Assembly (NCBI GenBank): GCA_012735495.1 | Contig: JAAYHD010000055.1 | Location: 117,868-181,867 of the forward strand | Length of the DNA: 64,000 nucleotides | Reading direction: 5' to 3' | Source: Clostridiales bacterium | GTDB taxonomy: Bacteria > Bacillota > Clostridia > Lachnospirales > Lachnospiraceae | Shown: positions 35,694-44,442 of the stretch, in pieces | Layout of the letters: each line of letters starts with the position of its first letter | Numbering within the stretch: the stretch's first letter is position 1 | The notes under the pieces: generated by a model | Databases searched by the model: none | Told to the model about the DNA's origin: nothing | What the model saw: only the letters and a program-made list of their open reading frames with translations | Translations under genes and position numbers: made by a program

Positions 35694-36575
35694 CTATCGT
35701 ATCAATTCCTTATATGGAGAGGTTTCATTCAGAAACACTATGCCGATGATTCCCGGGCCCGTATGGGCTCCAATGGCGCATCCCACATAATTATCTATAA
35801 AATCCTTGCATCCATATGCTTCTCTCAGCATGTCCTTTACGGCTTCCATGGTCTCGGCATCATCACCGTGGACAATTCCTATGGTCTGTTCCGATAAGTC
35901 CTTTCCTCTTTCGCCGACTATTTCGACCAGCCGTTTTAGGGACTTGTTCCTTCCCCTGACCTTTTCCAGGGCAACCAGGGCTCCCGCGTCATTAACCTCA
36001 AGAATTGGCTTTATATCAAGTATGCTGCCCGCAATTGCGGAGGTCCTGCTTAACCGCCCTCCCTTAAGAAGATATTCCAGGGTCTTGACCGTAAATATGT
36101 GCTCCATGTGCTCGCAGTGCCATTTTATAGCGTCGATTATTTCCTGCTTGCCTGCACCGTTTTTTTGCATCCTTAATGCGTAATATGCGGCCAGTCCAAA
36201 GCCTAAGGAAGCGCACTTGGAATCAATTATTGTCAGGTCAAAATCCGGGTACTCTTCAAGCAGTTCCTCTTTTGCGATATTTGCTGCATTGTAGGTCCCG
36301 GCTATGCCTGTCGAGAAACAAATGTATATAACCTCATCCTTATTTTTCGCATAAGGAAGGAAATTGTCATAAAACATCTGAGAGTTAATATGGTACGTCT
36401 TAATATCCCTGCCGGACCTTAATATATCATAAAACTCTTCCGGAAATACGGTCTTTCCGTCAAAGTAGTCCTTACCGTCAATAACCACAGGGGTCGGAAT
36501 AACATGCAGCCCATACTCTTCAATAATCCACCTTGGTGTGTCTGATGCCGAGTCTGTAATAATCTTTAGCGCCAT
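35694..36575 (-). CDS. DegV family fatty-acid-binding protein
   Basis: A 293-residue cytosolic DegV protein. The family binds long-chain fatty acids, and some members act as FakB, presenting fatty acid to the FakA kinase. The N-terminal motif ITDSASDTP, the central SKCASLGFG and TAGTYN-type glycine segments, and the C-terminal VGCAIGAHTGPGIIG are typical. No fakA is nearby, so partnership with a kinase is inferred from the family only. An AAGGAAG site precedes the ATG. Confidence 0.9.
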   Translation of the reverse strand: MALKIITDSASDTPRWIIEEYGLHVIPTPVVIDGKDYFDGKTVFPEEFYDILRSGRDIKTYHINSQMFYDNFLPYAKNKDEVIYICFSTGIAGTYNAANIAKEELLEEYPDFDLTIIDSKCASLGFGLAAYYALRMQKNGAGKQEIIDAIKWHCEHMEHIFTVKTLEYLLKGGRLSRTSAIAGSILDIKPILEVNDAGALVALEKVRGRNKSLKRLVEIVGERGKDLSEQTIGIVHGDDAETMEAVKDMLREAYGCKDFIDNYVGCAIGAHTGPGIIGIVFLNETSPYKELIR

Positions 36576-36664
36576 TATTTTCTTCCTTTCTTATTCGTAT
36601 GCTTGGTCGTACCAGCCTGTTTTCATGACCGTTCTCCCCGTTAGCCATGCAAGGATTGTGGTTC

Positions 36665-38599
36665 CTATAGTGTTATGCTATTTAGCTCCTCCAGCCACAG
36701 CTTTGCCTTGGCATCACTGGGCATTCTAAGATCCCCTCTCGGAGAAATGGCCACAGAACCCACCTTAGGTCCGTCAGGAAGACAAGATCTCTTGTACTGC
36801 TGGGCAAAGAACCTGCGATAGAACACCTGCAGCCATTTTAGTATTTCCTCTTTATCATACTTTTGTGAAAAGGCTGTTTGGGCCAGACGATATACCTTTT
36901 CGGGAGAGAACCCGTATCTCAGCACATAGAAGATAAAGAAATCATGCAGCTCATACGGCCCTATATAATCCTCGGTCCGCTGATAATCCTTACCCTCACC
37001 GGGAGGAATAAGCTCCGGGCTGATGGGCGTGTCCAGAATATCTCCCAGCAATGCCGAAATCTCCTTGTTCTCGGAGGTATCGGCATACCATTTCACAATT
37101 GAACGGATTAACGTTTTGGGAACGGAAGCATTCACACCGTACATTGACATGTGGTCTCCGCTGTAGGTTGTCCATCCCAGCACGAGCTCCGACATATCAC
37201 CTGTGCCAATCATCAATCCGTCATGCTTGTTAGCCAGATCCATGAGAACCTGGGTTCTTTCCCTTGCCTGTGAATTCTCATAAGTAATGTCATGAATCCC
37301 GGCATCATGTCCTATATCCTTAAAGTGCTGAATAACAGCGTCCTTAATGGGTATCTCAAGAATTGAAGCTCCAAAGCATTTTGCAATGGATAAGGCATTA
37401 TTATAGGTACGCTGGGACGTTCCAAAGCCCGGCATGGTTACGGCAAGTATATTCTTCTTGTCCAGCCCAAGAAGCTCAAACGCCCTGTGGGTTACCAGCA
37501 GCGCCAGGGTCGAATCAAGGCCCCCGGATACCCCGATTACCGCTGATTTTGCGCCGATATGCCCCAGCCTTGCCTTAAGTCCCATTACCTGGATCTTGAA
37601 TATGTCATGACAGCGTTTATTTAAATCAATACTGTCGTCCGCAATAAACGGCGACGGGTCTATCTTCCTGATTAAATCCAATTCTTTAAGCTCGTATTTT
37701 TCCTTTTGCATTGAATACCTGATGCGGACATAATCCGAATCCACAGCCTGCAGATGATAAGTGTTCATGCGCCTTCTGTCGCTTTGTATAATGCCCAGGT
37801 CAATTTCGTTAATGATAATCTCGTCCTTGAAGCGCTCGGATTCCGATAGTATGACACCGTTCTCGGCTATCAGGTTATGGCCTGAGAACACAATATCAGT
37901 GGTCGATTCTCCTTCCCCCGCATCGGCATACACATACCCGCAGATGAGCCTGTTGGACTGGCTCTTTACCAATTCCCTGCGGTACTCGGCCTTCCCAACT
38001 ATTTCATTGCTGGCCGAGAGATTGGCTATTATCGTTGCTCCTTCAAGGCAATGGGTATTCCCCGGAGACAGGGGAACCCACAAATCCTCGCATATCTCTA
38101 CGCCAAACACGAAATCCGGTATATCCACGCACTCAAACAATATCTTCGATCCAAAATACACTTCTTCTCCCAGGAAATCCACCTTAACGGCCTTCCCAGG
38201 CCCAGGAACAAAATATCTCAACTCGTAAAACTCGCCATAGTTGGGAATGTTAAGCTTCGGCACCAACCCCAGGACCTTTCCGCCTTGAACAACCGCGGCG
38301 GTATTATACAGTCTGCCCGTTCTCTTATAGGGAAAGCCTATAATCGCAGCTATTTCCTTACCTCTGGTGGCCTCGGCCACTTTTTTTACCTGCTCCATGG
38401 CACGCTGAAGAAGTATGTCCTGAAGAAACAGATCGCTGCAGGTATATCCCGTAACACAAAGCTCGGGAAATACCAAAAGCTTTACGTCCTGCTTTTCAGC
38501 TTTTTCTATGAAATCTATTATCCTTTCCGCATTGTAGCTGCAGTCTGCCAGCCTTATATGAGGTGTGGCAGCCGCCACCCTGATAAACCCGTGTTTCAT
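36665..38599 (-). CDS. nadE: Glutamine-dependent NAD+ synthetase
   Basis: A 644-residue two-domain enzyme that amidates nicotinic acid adenine dinucleotide to NAD. The N-terminal nitrilase-type glutaminase has the triad Glu46 (FPELCVTG), Lys115 (VPKLNIPN) and Cys170 (GVEICEDLW). The C-terminal synthetase has the PP-loop SGGLDST at 358-364. Length matches the glutamine-dependent class, so it need not rely on free ammonia. GGAG precedes the ATG. Its only near neighbour in the same direction is the DegV gene, 89 bp downstream. Confidence 0.96.
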   Translation of the reverse strand: MKHGFIRVAAATPHIRLADCSYNAERIIDFIEKAEKQDVKLLVFPELCVTGYTCSDLFLQDILLQRAMEQVKKVAEATRGKEIAAIIGFPYKRTGRLYNTAAVVQGGKVLGLVPKLNIPNYGEFYELRYFVPGPGKAVKVDFLGEEVYFGSKILFECVDIPDFVFGVEICEDLWVPLSPGNTHCLEGATIIANLSASNEIVGKAEYRRELVKSQSNRLICGYVYADAGEGESTTDIVFSGHNLIAENGVILSESERFKDEIIINEIDLGIIQSDRRRMNTYHLQAVDSDYVRIRYSMQKEKYELKELDLIRKIDPSPFIADDSIDLNKRCHDIFKIQVMGLKARLGHIGAKSAVIGVSGGLDSTLALLVTHRAFELLGLDKKNILAVTMPGFGTSQRTYNNALSIAKCFGASILEIPIKDAVIQHFKDIGHDAGIHDITYENSQARERTQVLMDLANKHDGLMIGTGDMSELVLGWTTYSGDHMSMYGVNASVPKTLIRSIVKWYADTSENKEISALLGDILDTPISPELIPPGEGKDYQRTEDYIGPYELHDFFIFYVLRYGFSPEKVYRLAQTAFSQKYDKEEILKWLQVFYRRFFAQQYKRSCLPDGPKVGSVAISPRGDLRMPSDAKAKLWLEELNSITL

Positions 38600-38688
38600 G
38601 GCCGCTCCATTTCTCCATCATACTAAAAAGTCACATATATAGATTATTATAATTTTTTAATCCCTAAAACACAAGAACATTATTGAAA

Positions 38689-38770
38689 GAAAAGGATGTC
38701 TCATAATCCGACATCCTTATCCGCATCATAATCGACATGGATATGACCGGTATTATGAAACATCCTTTTC
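38689..38770. repeat. 82-bp inverted repeat, probable terminator of the third sugar importer
   Basis: The outer arms GAAAAGGATGTCTCATAAT and its near-exact complement ending CATCCTTTTC flank smaller repeats (GGATGTC / GACATCC). It follows the stop of the substrate-binding gene by 33 bp on the minus strand, and TTTTCTTTC lies just beyond, so termination or mRNA protection is likely. It also faces the upstream side of nadE. Confidence 0.6.
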
Positions 38771-38802
38771 ATTATTTTTAACTTGATATTTTAATCGGAA
38801 AA

Positions 38803-40284
38803 TTATCTTGTCTTCTTCCACTCTTCGTACTGCTTCTGAGCTTCCTCAAGAACCTTTTGGAATCCGGCATCGTCAAGGGCCTTAGCGTAATCTTCGATAG
38901 CCTTGTCGATTTCGCTTACAGCAAATCCGCCGTGCTCAAGAGCAAATCCGTATTCATTGAATACCTGCTTACAAGCTGTCAGCTCGGCATCTACCGGAGC
39001 TCTGTTGAATCTGAATCCGGCAGCTACTGACTTCTTAGCGGTCTCGTTGAATACCTTGTAAAGCTCTACCTTGTTGGAAGGCTCACCGGTCTCAAGTGAA
39101 AGAGCAGTAACGGTTGTTGACTCCCATGCACTGTGGTTGTACTTTTCACCCTTCTTGGTTACAGTGTCTTCAGGTGTCCTGTCATAATCCTCACCCTCAA
39201 TACCAAAGGTGTAAAGGTCTGCAAGATACTTGTCAGTATACAGTAAGGTTAAGAACTTAAGAGCAGCCCTGGCTTCCTCTTCGCTAGCCTTTACGCTGAT
39301 GGCATATGCGGAACCTAAAGTTGTATTGGACATAACCCAACTCTCGGTAACCTTGGCCATCTCAACTTCACGTTTATAACGGCTGTCAGCCTCTTCATTG
39401 TTAGGAACATTGGTCCACCATGAAATACCCCAGTCATCGGTCTGGATGGTTGTATCGGTAGTGGACTTGGTCAGGTCGTCCTCATGCAGGTAACCTTTTT
39501 CAGCCCAGCTAGCCATCAAGGTTGCGAATTCCTTGAACTCAGGAGTAAATACGGTGCTAACTACCTCGTCCTTATCCTTGTCAACAGCCATGAAAGCGTC
39601 GCCGCTGAAGAAATCGAACTTATCCAGATAGTACCTGTAGAACATAGGTGTCTTCTGGCTCAGGTAAGGGTACTTCAAGCCTTCATTCTTGCAGTCTTCA
39701 AGCATGGGCTCGATGTCCGTAATCCACTTAACGGTTGAAAGATCCCAGCCGTATTTGTCAATGAGGTCCTTACGGAACATAAGGCTGTAGCCTTCAGCCA
39801 CCTCTTTGTATACAGGAATGAAGTAGTTCCTGCCGTTGAATGCGGAAGCGCCCCATGTCCAGTCAGGAATAGCAGTATAGATGCCATACTCGGGCAGTAA
39901 GTCTGTCAGATCATAAACCGCGTTGTTCTTAACTGTCTCGTCGGTGTTTACTGTCTGTACCCAGTTGGAGGTCCAGAACAAGTCTACCTCTCCGCTTCCA
40001 AGTGCAAGGTTACACTTGTCGGGATACTCACCGCTGCTGATATCATAGATTTCAACTTGAACGTTAATCTTGTCAGCGATGTAATCATTGATAGCCTGCT
40101 GAACTTTCTTCAGCTGTGCATCGTCGGGCTGGGCGATATTGAAGCAAGGTCTGTAAACTGTGATCTTCACTATACCGCCATCTGCTGCGTTGTCAGCCGC
40201 ATTGTCCTTCTTGCCGCAGCCAACAGCCATCAGCATGACTGCCACTAATAATAGTGCCAGAAGTCTCTTGGATAGTTTCTTCAT
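38803..40284 (-). CDS. LplA/YtcQ-type substrate-binding lipoprotein
   Basis: A 493-residue solute-binding lipoprotein (signal MKKLSKRLLALLLVAVMLMAVGC, lipobox Cys23). The mature fold has the features of the LplA/YtcQ group that serves complex oligosaccharides such as aldouronates, with a Trp-rich central part (LFWTSNWVQT, IPDWTWGAS). The ligand is unknown. It is the last gene of a three-gene importer set and is separated from the permease genes by 110 bp containing a hairpin, which may raise its mRNA level. GGGAGG lies 11 bases before the ATG. Confidence 0.88.
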   Translation of the reverse strand: MKKLSKRLLALLLVAVMLMAVGCGKKDNAADNAADGGIVKITVYRPCFNIAQPDDAQLKKVQQAINDYIADKINVQVEIYDISSGEYPDKCNLALGSGEVDLFWTSNWVQTVNTDETVKNNAVYDLTDLLPEYGIYTAIPDWTWGASAFNGRNYFIPVYKEVAEGYSLMFRKDLIDKYGWDLSTVKWITDIEPMLEDCKNEGLKYPYLSQKTPMFYRYYLDKFDFFSGDAFMAVDKDKDEVVSTVFTPEFKEFATLMASWAEKGYLHEDDLTKSTTDTTIQTDDWGISWWTNVPNNEEADSRYKREVEMAKVTESWVMSNTTLGSAYAISVKASEEEARAALKFLTLLYTDKYLADLYTFGIEGEDYDRTPEDTVTKKGEKYNHSAWESTTVTALSLETGEPSNKVELYKVFNETAKKSVAAGFRFNRAPVDAELTACKQVFNEYGFALEHGGFAVSEIDKAIEDYAKALDDAGFQKVLEEAQKQYEEWKKTR

Positions 40285-40329
40285 TTTCTCATAATCCTCC
40301 CTTTTAATTAATTTATTTTCAGATGTTTG

Positions 40330-40382
40330 GCATTATATGCCGGTATAAGCGCACAACGGCACATATACCGCACCAATGCTTG
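40330..40382. repeat. Intra-operon hairpin between permease and binding-protein genes
   Basis: GCATT...AATGC outer arms enclose GCCGGTAT / ATACCG with a loop of about 18 bases. No T-run follows on the minus strand, so mRNA processing or stabilisation is more likely than termination. Confidence 0.4.
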
Positions 40383-40394
40383 ACATCGTGAAAA

Positions 40395-41333
40395 TCACCC
40401 CTTGATCGATCCTACGGTAAGTCCCTTTATGAAATACTTTTGGAAGAACGGATATGCTATCATAATCGGCCCTATAACCGTAAGCACCGTTGCCATTGTG
40501 GCGGAATACTCGGGTATTCCCTTCTGTATGGCCGCCAAAGCCGCGCCGGATATGTTCTTGTTGTTAAGCAGGAATTCAATGTTCTTCTGGATACGTATCA
40601 GGAGCAGCTGCAACGGGTTCTTTGACGCGGTATCTATGTACAGCAGCGCATTCTGCCAGTCATTCCAGTAAGCAGTTGCCATCATGAACCCTACCGATGC
40701 CAGTACCGGCTTCATTAACGGCATTACAATCTGAAAGAATGTCCTGTACTCACCAGCACCGTCAATTCGAGCCGAATCCATCAGCTCTTCCGGTATACTG
40801 GTTTGAATATATGTTCTTAAGATAATGATGTTCATTGTTGAAACCGAAAGAGGTATGATAAGCAGCAGCAGGCTGTCCTTTAACTTGTATGATGATGTGA
40901 AAACCAGGTAATTGGCCAGCTGTCCGCCTGAAAACAGCATTGGTATCAATATGTACACGGATAAGAACTTTCTAAACATGAAGTCCCTTCGGCTTAAAGC
41001 GAAAGCAAACATGCTCATAATAAGCAGTCCGAAAATCGTTCCGACCACGGTGATGAAAATTGTTACTCCGTATGAGGTAAAGAGCTGCCTGCCATATTTA
41101 AAAACGTATCTGAAGCCTTCCAAAGACCATTTCTCAGGAAAATAACTATATCCGTTCGATGCTATGGACTTATCATCCGAAAAGGCTGTGACAAAAACCA
41201 GTAAAATGGGCAATAAACAAAACAATGTATATAATCCTAAAATAAAGGCTAATATATACTGTCCCACGCTTATTTTCTTCTTTTTTCTTGCCCTGAAAAC
41301 ATTTTCTTTATTGCCAACTGCTGCGTATTCCAT
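40395..41333 (-). CDS. Carbohydrate ABC permease, LplC/YtcP type (importer 3)
   Basis: A 312-residue permease with six helices and the coupling motif SARIDGAGEY. I prefer the second ATG (41333), seven bases after GGAAAGGAG; the ATG at 41339 would leave one base of spacing. It pairs with the LplB-type permease encoded 24 bp upstream in the same operon. No ATPase gene is present. Confidence 0.9.
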   Translation of the reverse strand: MEYAAVGNKENVFRARKKKKISVGQYILAFILGLYTLFCLLPILLVFVTAFSDDKSIASNGYSYFPEKWSLEGFRYVFKYGRQLFTSYGVTIFITVVGTIFGLLIMSMFAFALSRRDFMFRKFLSVYILIPMLFSGGQLANYLVFTSSYKLKDSLLLLIIPLSVSTMNIIILRTYIQTSIPEELMDSARIDGAGEYRTFFQIVMPLMKPVLASVGFMMATAYWNDWQNALLYIDTASKNPLQLLLIRIQKNIEFLLNNKNISGAALAAIQKGIPEYSATMATVLTVIGPIMIAYPFFQKYFIKGLTVGSIKG

Positions 41334-41356
41334 TGCCATACTCCTTTCCGATAACC

Positions 41357-42271
41357 TTAAAACAGTGCATTGTCCGGCTCAATTTTGCGGACCGTATAGT
41401 TAGCCAACAGTATCAGAATAAGGCCTACAACCGATTGATAAAATGTTGCTGCAGCGGAAAATCCATAAGATGATGTTGTCAGCATGGAGTTCAGAACGTA
41501 AGAGTCAATAACCTGGGTTGTCGGATACAGGATTCCGCTGTTTCTGGTTACCTGGTAGAACAATCCTGTGTCGGATCTCATGATGCCGCCGACACTGAGC
41601 AGGATTATTATGGTGGTCATGGGTACCAATGAAGGTAATGTAATGTGCATGATCTGTTGTCTCTTGTTAGCTCCGTCGATCTTTGCCGCCTCATACAGCT
41701 CCTGATCAATTCCCGCCAGGACGGACATGAAGAGAACCGACCCGTACCCGACTCCGTTCCACATCTTAACAATGGTAAGAATTGCGGTCCAATATTTGGG
41801 ATTGATATACCATCTGATAGGTTCGCCGCCAAAGAACTGGATAACGTTGTTAACCATGCCGTTATTGCTGAGAAACGCATAAACTATAAACTGTACTGCG
41901 GCATATGATATGAAAACCGGAATAATCATTATGCTTTGCATTGCCTTGCCAAGCCGTTTGAATACAAACTGATCTATTGCAATTGCCAGCGCAATATTTA
42001 ACGAAGTGCCAAGTATCAGGAATATGAAATAGTATTTTAATGTGTTGAGTGTCATCCTTGTAAAAGTTTTACCGGAAGCCATTAAGAATTTGAAGTTTTC
42101 AAACTTTACAAACGGGCTTCCCCAAATACCCTTGTTATAATCGAATCTCTTGAAAGCCAAAGACAAACCAGCCATGGGTACATAGTTGAAAAAGAACAGA
42201 ATCAGAATAACCGGAATACACATTAAAACGTGGGCTCTGTGCTTCCATGTGTTGTGTAAGAAATATTTCAT
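41357..42271 (-). CDS. Carbohydrate ABC permease, LplB/YteP type (importer 3)
   Basis: With the ATG at 42271 (AGGAGGATAAGC directly upstream) the product has 304 residues; an upstream in-frame codon at 42295 has no site. Six helices, the LplB signature NYVPMAGLSLAFKRFDYNKG after helix 1, and the coupling motif EAAKIDGANK are visible. It is the first gene of importer 3. A 16-bp direct repeat flanks its putative promoter. Confidence 0.9.
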   Translation of the reverse strand: MKYFLHNTWKHRAHVLMCIPVILILFFFNYVPMAGLSLAFKRFDYNKGIWGSPFVKFENFKFLMASGKTFTRMTLNTLKYYFIFLILGTSLNIALAIAIDQFVFKRLGKAMQSIMIIPVFISYAAVQFIVYAFLSNNGMVNNVIQFFGGEPIRWYINPKYWTAILTIVKMWNGVGYGSVLFMSVLAGIDQELYEAAKIDGANKRQQIMHITLPSLVPMTTIIILLSVGGIMRSDTGLFYQVTRNSGILYPTTQVIDSYVLNSMLTTSSYGFSAAATFYQSVVGLILILLANYTVRKIEPDNALF

Positions 42272-42324
42272 GCTTATCCTCCTTATGTACTTCATGCATA
42301 TAAAATCGCAAAAATTCAGACAAT

Positions 42325-42556
42325 AACTTAATCGTTTTCTTTATACCCGTTATTATATAATATTCCTATATTTCTATCTAAATGTCAAGATAATTTGTGA
42401 ATTTTGTTATTACAAATTTGTTAAATCCTATTTTTTATAATTTTGCCCCTATTTTTATTGTTTACATTCACTCATAGTCTACTTGACATAATATTAAATT
42501 GTTCCATTTATTGTAATCTTTGAATATAATTTTACAGCTAAACTTAATCGTTTTCT
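42325..42556 (-). promoter_or_regulatory. Putative promoter of importer 3 with two distant 16-bp repeats
   Basis: Minus strand TTGACA (42383-42388), 17 bp, GAATAT (42360-42365) is the best promoter; the -10 is weak. The plus-strand 16-mer AACTTAATCGTTTTCT occurs exactly at 42325-42340 (about +13 to +28) and at 42541-42556 (about -190), 216 bp apart. One site inside the leader and one far upstream is the layout of looping repressors such as LacI-type proteins. Confidence 0.45.
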
Positions 42557-42644
42557 GATATACTTTATAAAATATTTATGTTACCCCGATGTGTCAACCC
42601 CTTCCCTCCGGATACGGGTATGATAAGTGCGTAAAAAAGTGCAT

Positions 42645-42860
42645 AAAAAAAGCGGCTTACGCCGCTTTCCTCTTTAGTGTATCCCCGAAATGCCGTCTCC
42701 TGCATTTTGACGCCTAGCCCTAGCTAGGTGGGTAACCGCATGTAAGCTTCTGCCTTCCGCTGACCGAGGCGGCCTGACATCCACTTACAAATGTAGGTTT
42801 CCCTTATCACATCATGTAGGTTCAAAACTGCAGGATTGTCGAACATCCCAGGAAATCTTG
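42645..42860 (-). ncRNA. ssrS: 6S RNA with intrinsic terminator
   Basis: Its own promoter and terminator bound about 216 bases with no ORF. The ends pair as a closing helix: UCCUGGGAUG near the 5' end with CAUUUCGGGGA near the 3' end (one bulged G). The flanking UGUUCG and GACGGC parts match E. coli 6S (GAGAUGUUCGC...GGCGGCAUCUCGG). The middle is a long imperfect hairpin with an open centre, as in 6S, which mimics an open promoter and holds sigma-A RNA polymerase. The terminator is AAAGCGGC-GTAA-GCCGCTTT plus a T-run (42644-42668). SRP RNA, tmRNA and RNase P signatures were looked for and not found. Confidence 0.78.
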
Positions 42861-42867
42861 TAATTAT

Positions 42868-42896
42868 ATTATAATAGATTTTTTCTTTATTTTCAA
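42868..42896 (-). promoter_or_regulatory. Consensus promoter of the 6S RNA gene
   Basis: Minus strand TTGAAA (42891-42896), exactly 17 bp, TATAAT (42868-42873); a second overlapping TATAAT lies at 42863-42868. It fixes the RNA start near 42860 and lies between the histidine kinase stop and the RNA. Confidence 0.85.
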
Positions 42897-42923
42897 TGGT
42901 TTTGCTTATTTTTTTATTGGTAT

Positions 42924-44408
42924 TTACAGGTTTGACTCCTCCATTTCATAAGGAGAGAATATAAATGTAAATGTGCTTCCAACACCCTTCTTGGATTCAA
43001 CCTCAATCTGTCCGTTATGCCTGATGGCTATCTGCTTTGCTATCGACAGTCCGAGGCCTGTGCCGGACGCATTCTGGCTCAGATTGGACTTATAAAATTT
43101 CTCAAAAATATTATCCAGCTCGTCTGCGTCCATTCCTATGCCTTCATCTTTTATTGATACTCTTATTTTGTCCGATTTTGATATTTTTATGTAAACTTTC
43201 TTGTTTTCATCGGAGAATTTAATGGCATTGTCCAGGATAATCATGAACATCTGCCTCAACCTGTCATAATCGCCCAGCATCATTATAACGGGCTGATCCT
43301 TTTCCGTTTCTATTATAATATTCTTTTTCTCGGCAATTGCTCCCGCGCTTCTTATGATGTCGTCGAATACCTGTACCAGGTTGACAGGCTCCATGTCTAT
43401 GGCAAAGTCCGGATTCTGCATCTTTGACAGAAGCATCAGGTCTCCGACCAGGCGCTCCATGCTCTTGCATTCGGCCAGCATTCTTTCATAATACTGGCTG
43501 ACCTTCTCTTCATCTTTTACCACACCGTCTATTAACGTTTCCGTATAAGCCCTAAGCACCGTAATCGGCGTCCTGAGCTCATGGGATACATTTGCAAAGA
43601 AATCCAGTCTCATCTGCTCCAGGTTTTTTCTTTGAATTTCATTTTCCAAGAGCTTTTCGGACAGGATGTCCACCGTCTTGGCCAAGTCGCCAAGCTCGTC
43701 GTTTCGCTTAATCCCGGTCTTGGAATGATAATCCCCCGCCGCAAGGGACAGTGCAGTTGAACGCATTCTGGCTATAGGCAGGGACAGTTCCGTAGCAAAT
43801 ATTATTATTATGATAAATGAAATAGCCAAAGCCACAACGCTGCTTATTACAATCAGCGAAAGGCTGTCGTCAATGATATCTTCAAGCCCTTTCACGGGGG
43901 CCTTTAACAGTAGCGCGCCCGCAACCTCCCGGTTTACCCCGTATATGGGGACGGCAACCGTTATGGTCTGTGTCTGGTATATCTCGTCATCAGCTATTGA
44001 AAAGCCTCTTTTATTCTGGAAAGCACCTTCCACCAGGTCCAGGTATTCCTTGTAGCCAACGGCTATTTCCTCGTAAGAGTTGGTTTCCATCCTTTCATCC
44101 ATCGGCATGCTTGCAAACGGATTCGATATGGTCCAGATATCGGAACCCATGGTCTTTTGCTGGGTGTTTAACTCTTCCAGAAAGCCCGTGTAATTCTGCG
44201 TGTTTATGAACTTTGACGTCATTATTTCAGAACTGTTCACAGCCTGTTCCATCAGCTTTTCGCGCTCGTTATTCATGGTGGTGTCCCTGTAAAGCTGAAT
44301 GAATATCAGGCATATCAGGACTGCTGTCAAAAGCAGCATCGCCGCATAATTTATGTACAGTTTGAAAAACAACCGGTTATAAACACGAATCTTGTTCTCT
44401 TTTGCCAT
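42924..44408 (-). CDS. Sensor histidine kinase (PhoR/ResE type)
   Basis: With the ATG at 44408 (GAGGAG upstream) the product has 494 residues. Two transmembrane segments (about 22-40 and 183-206) enclose an extracellular sensor of about 140 residues. A HAMP domain, a HisKA helix with phospho-acceptor His276 in NVSHELRTP, and an ATPase domain with DNAIKFS, DEGIGMD and GTGLGLS boxes follow. It lies 34 bp after its response regulator gene. The signal is not evident from sequence. Confidence 0.93.
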   Translation of the reverse strand: MAKENKIRVYNRLFFKLYINYAAMLLLTAVLICLIFIQLYRDTTMNNEREKLMEQAVNSSEIMTSKFINTQNYTGFLEELNTQQKTMGSDIWTISNPFASMPMDERMETNSYEEIAVGYKEYLDLVEGAFQNKRGFSIADDEIYQTQTITVAVPIYGVNREVAGALLLKAPVKGLEDIIDDSLSLIVISSVVALAISFIIIIIFATELSLPIARMRSTALSLAAGDYHSKTGIKRNDELGDLAKTVDILSEKLLENEIQRKNLEQMRLDFFANVSHELRTPITVLRAYTETLIDGVVKDEEKVSQYYERMLAECKSMERLVGDLMLLSKMQNPDFAIDMEPVNLVQVFDDIIRSAGAIAEKKNIIIETEKDQPVIMMLGDYDRLRQMFMIILDNAIKFSDENKKVYIKISKSDKIRVSIKDEGIGMDADELDNIFEKFYKSNLSQNASGTGLGLSIAKQIAIRHNGQIEVESKKGVGSTFTFIFSPYEMEESNL

Positions 44409-44442
44409 GGCCGATAAGCTCCTCTGCAATTACAATGCCGGA

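Noticed and set aside
42483..42535. Plus-strand TTGACA at 42484 with AT-rich downstream boxes as a promoter
   Set aside because: No plus-strand gene follows; the region is covered by minus-strand elements and the match is probably AT-rich background.
42325..42556. The 16-bp repeats as CcpA cre sites
   Set aside because: The core CG is present but two conserved positions (the leading T and the late C) mismatch in both copies.
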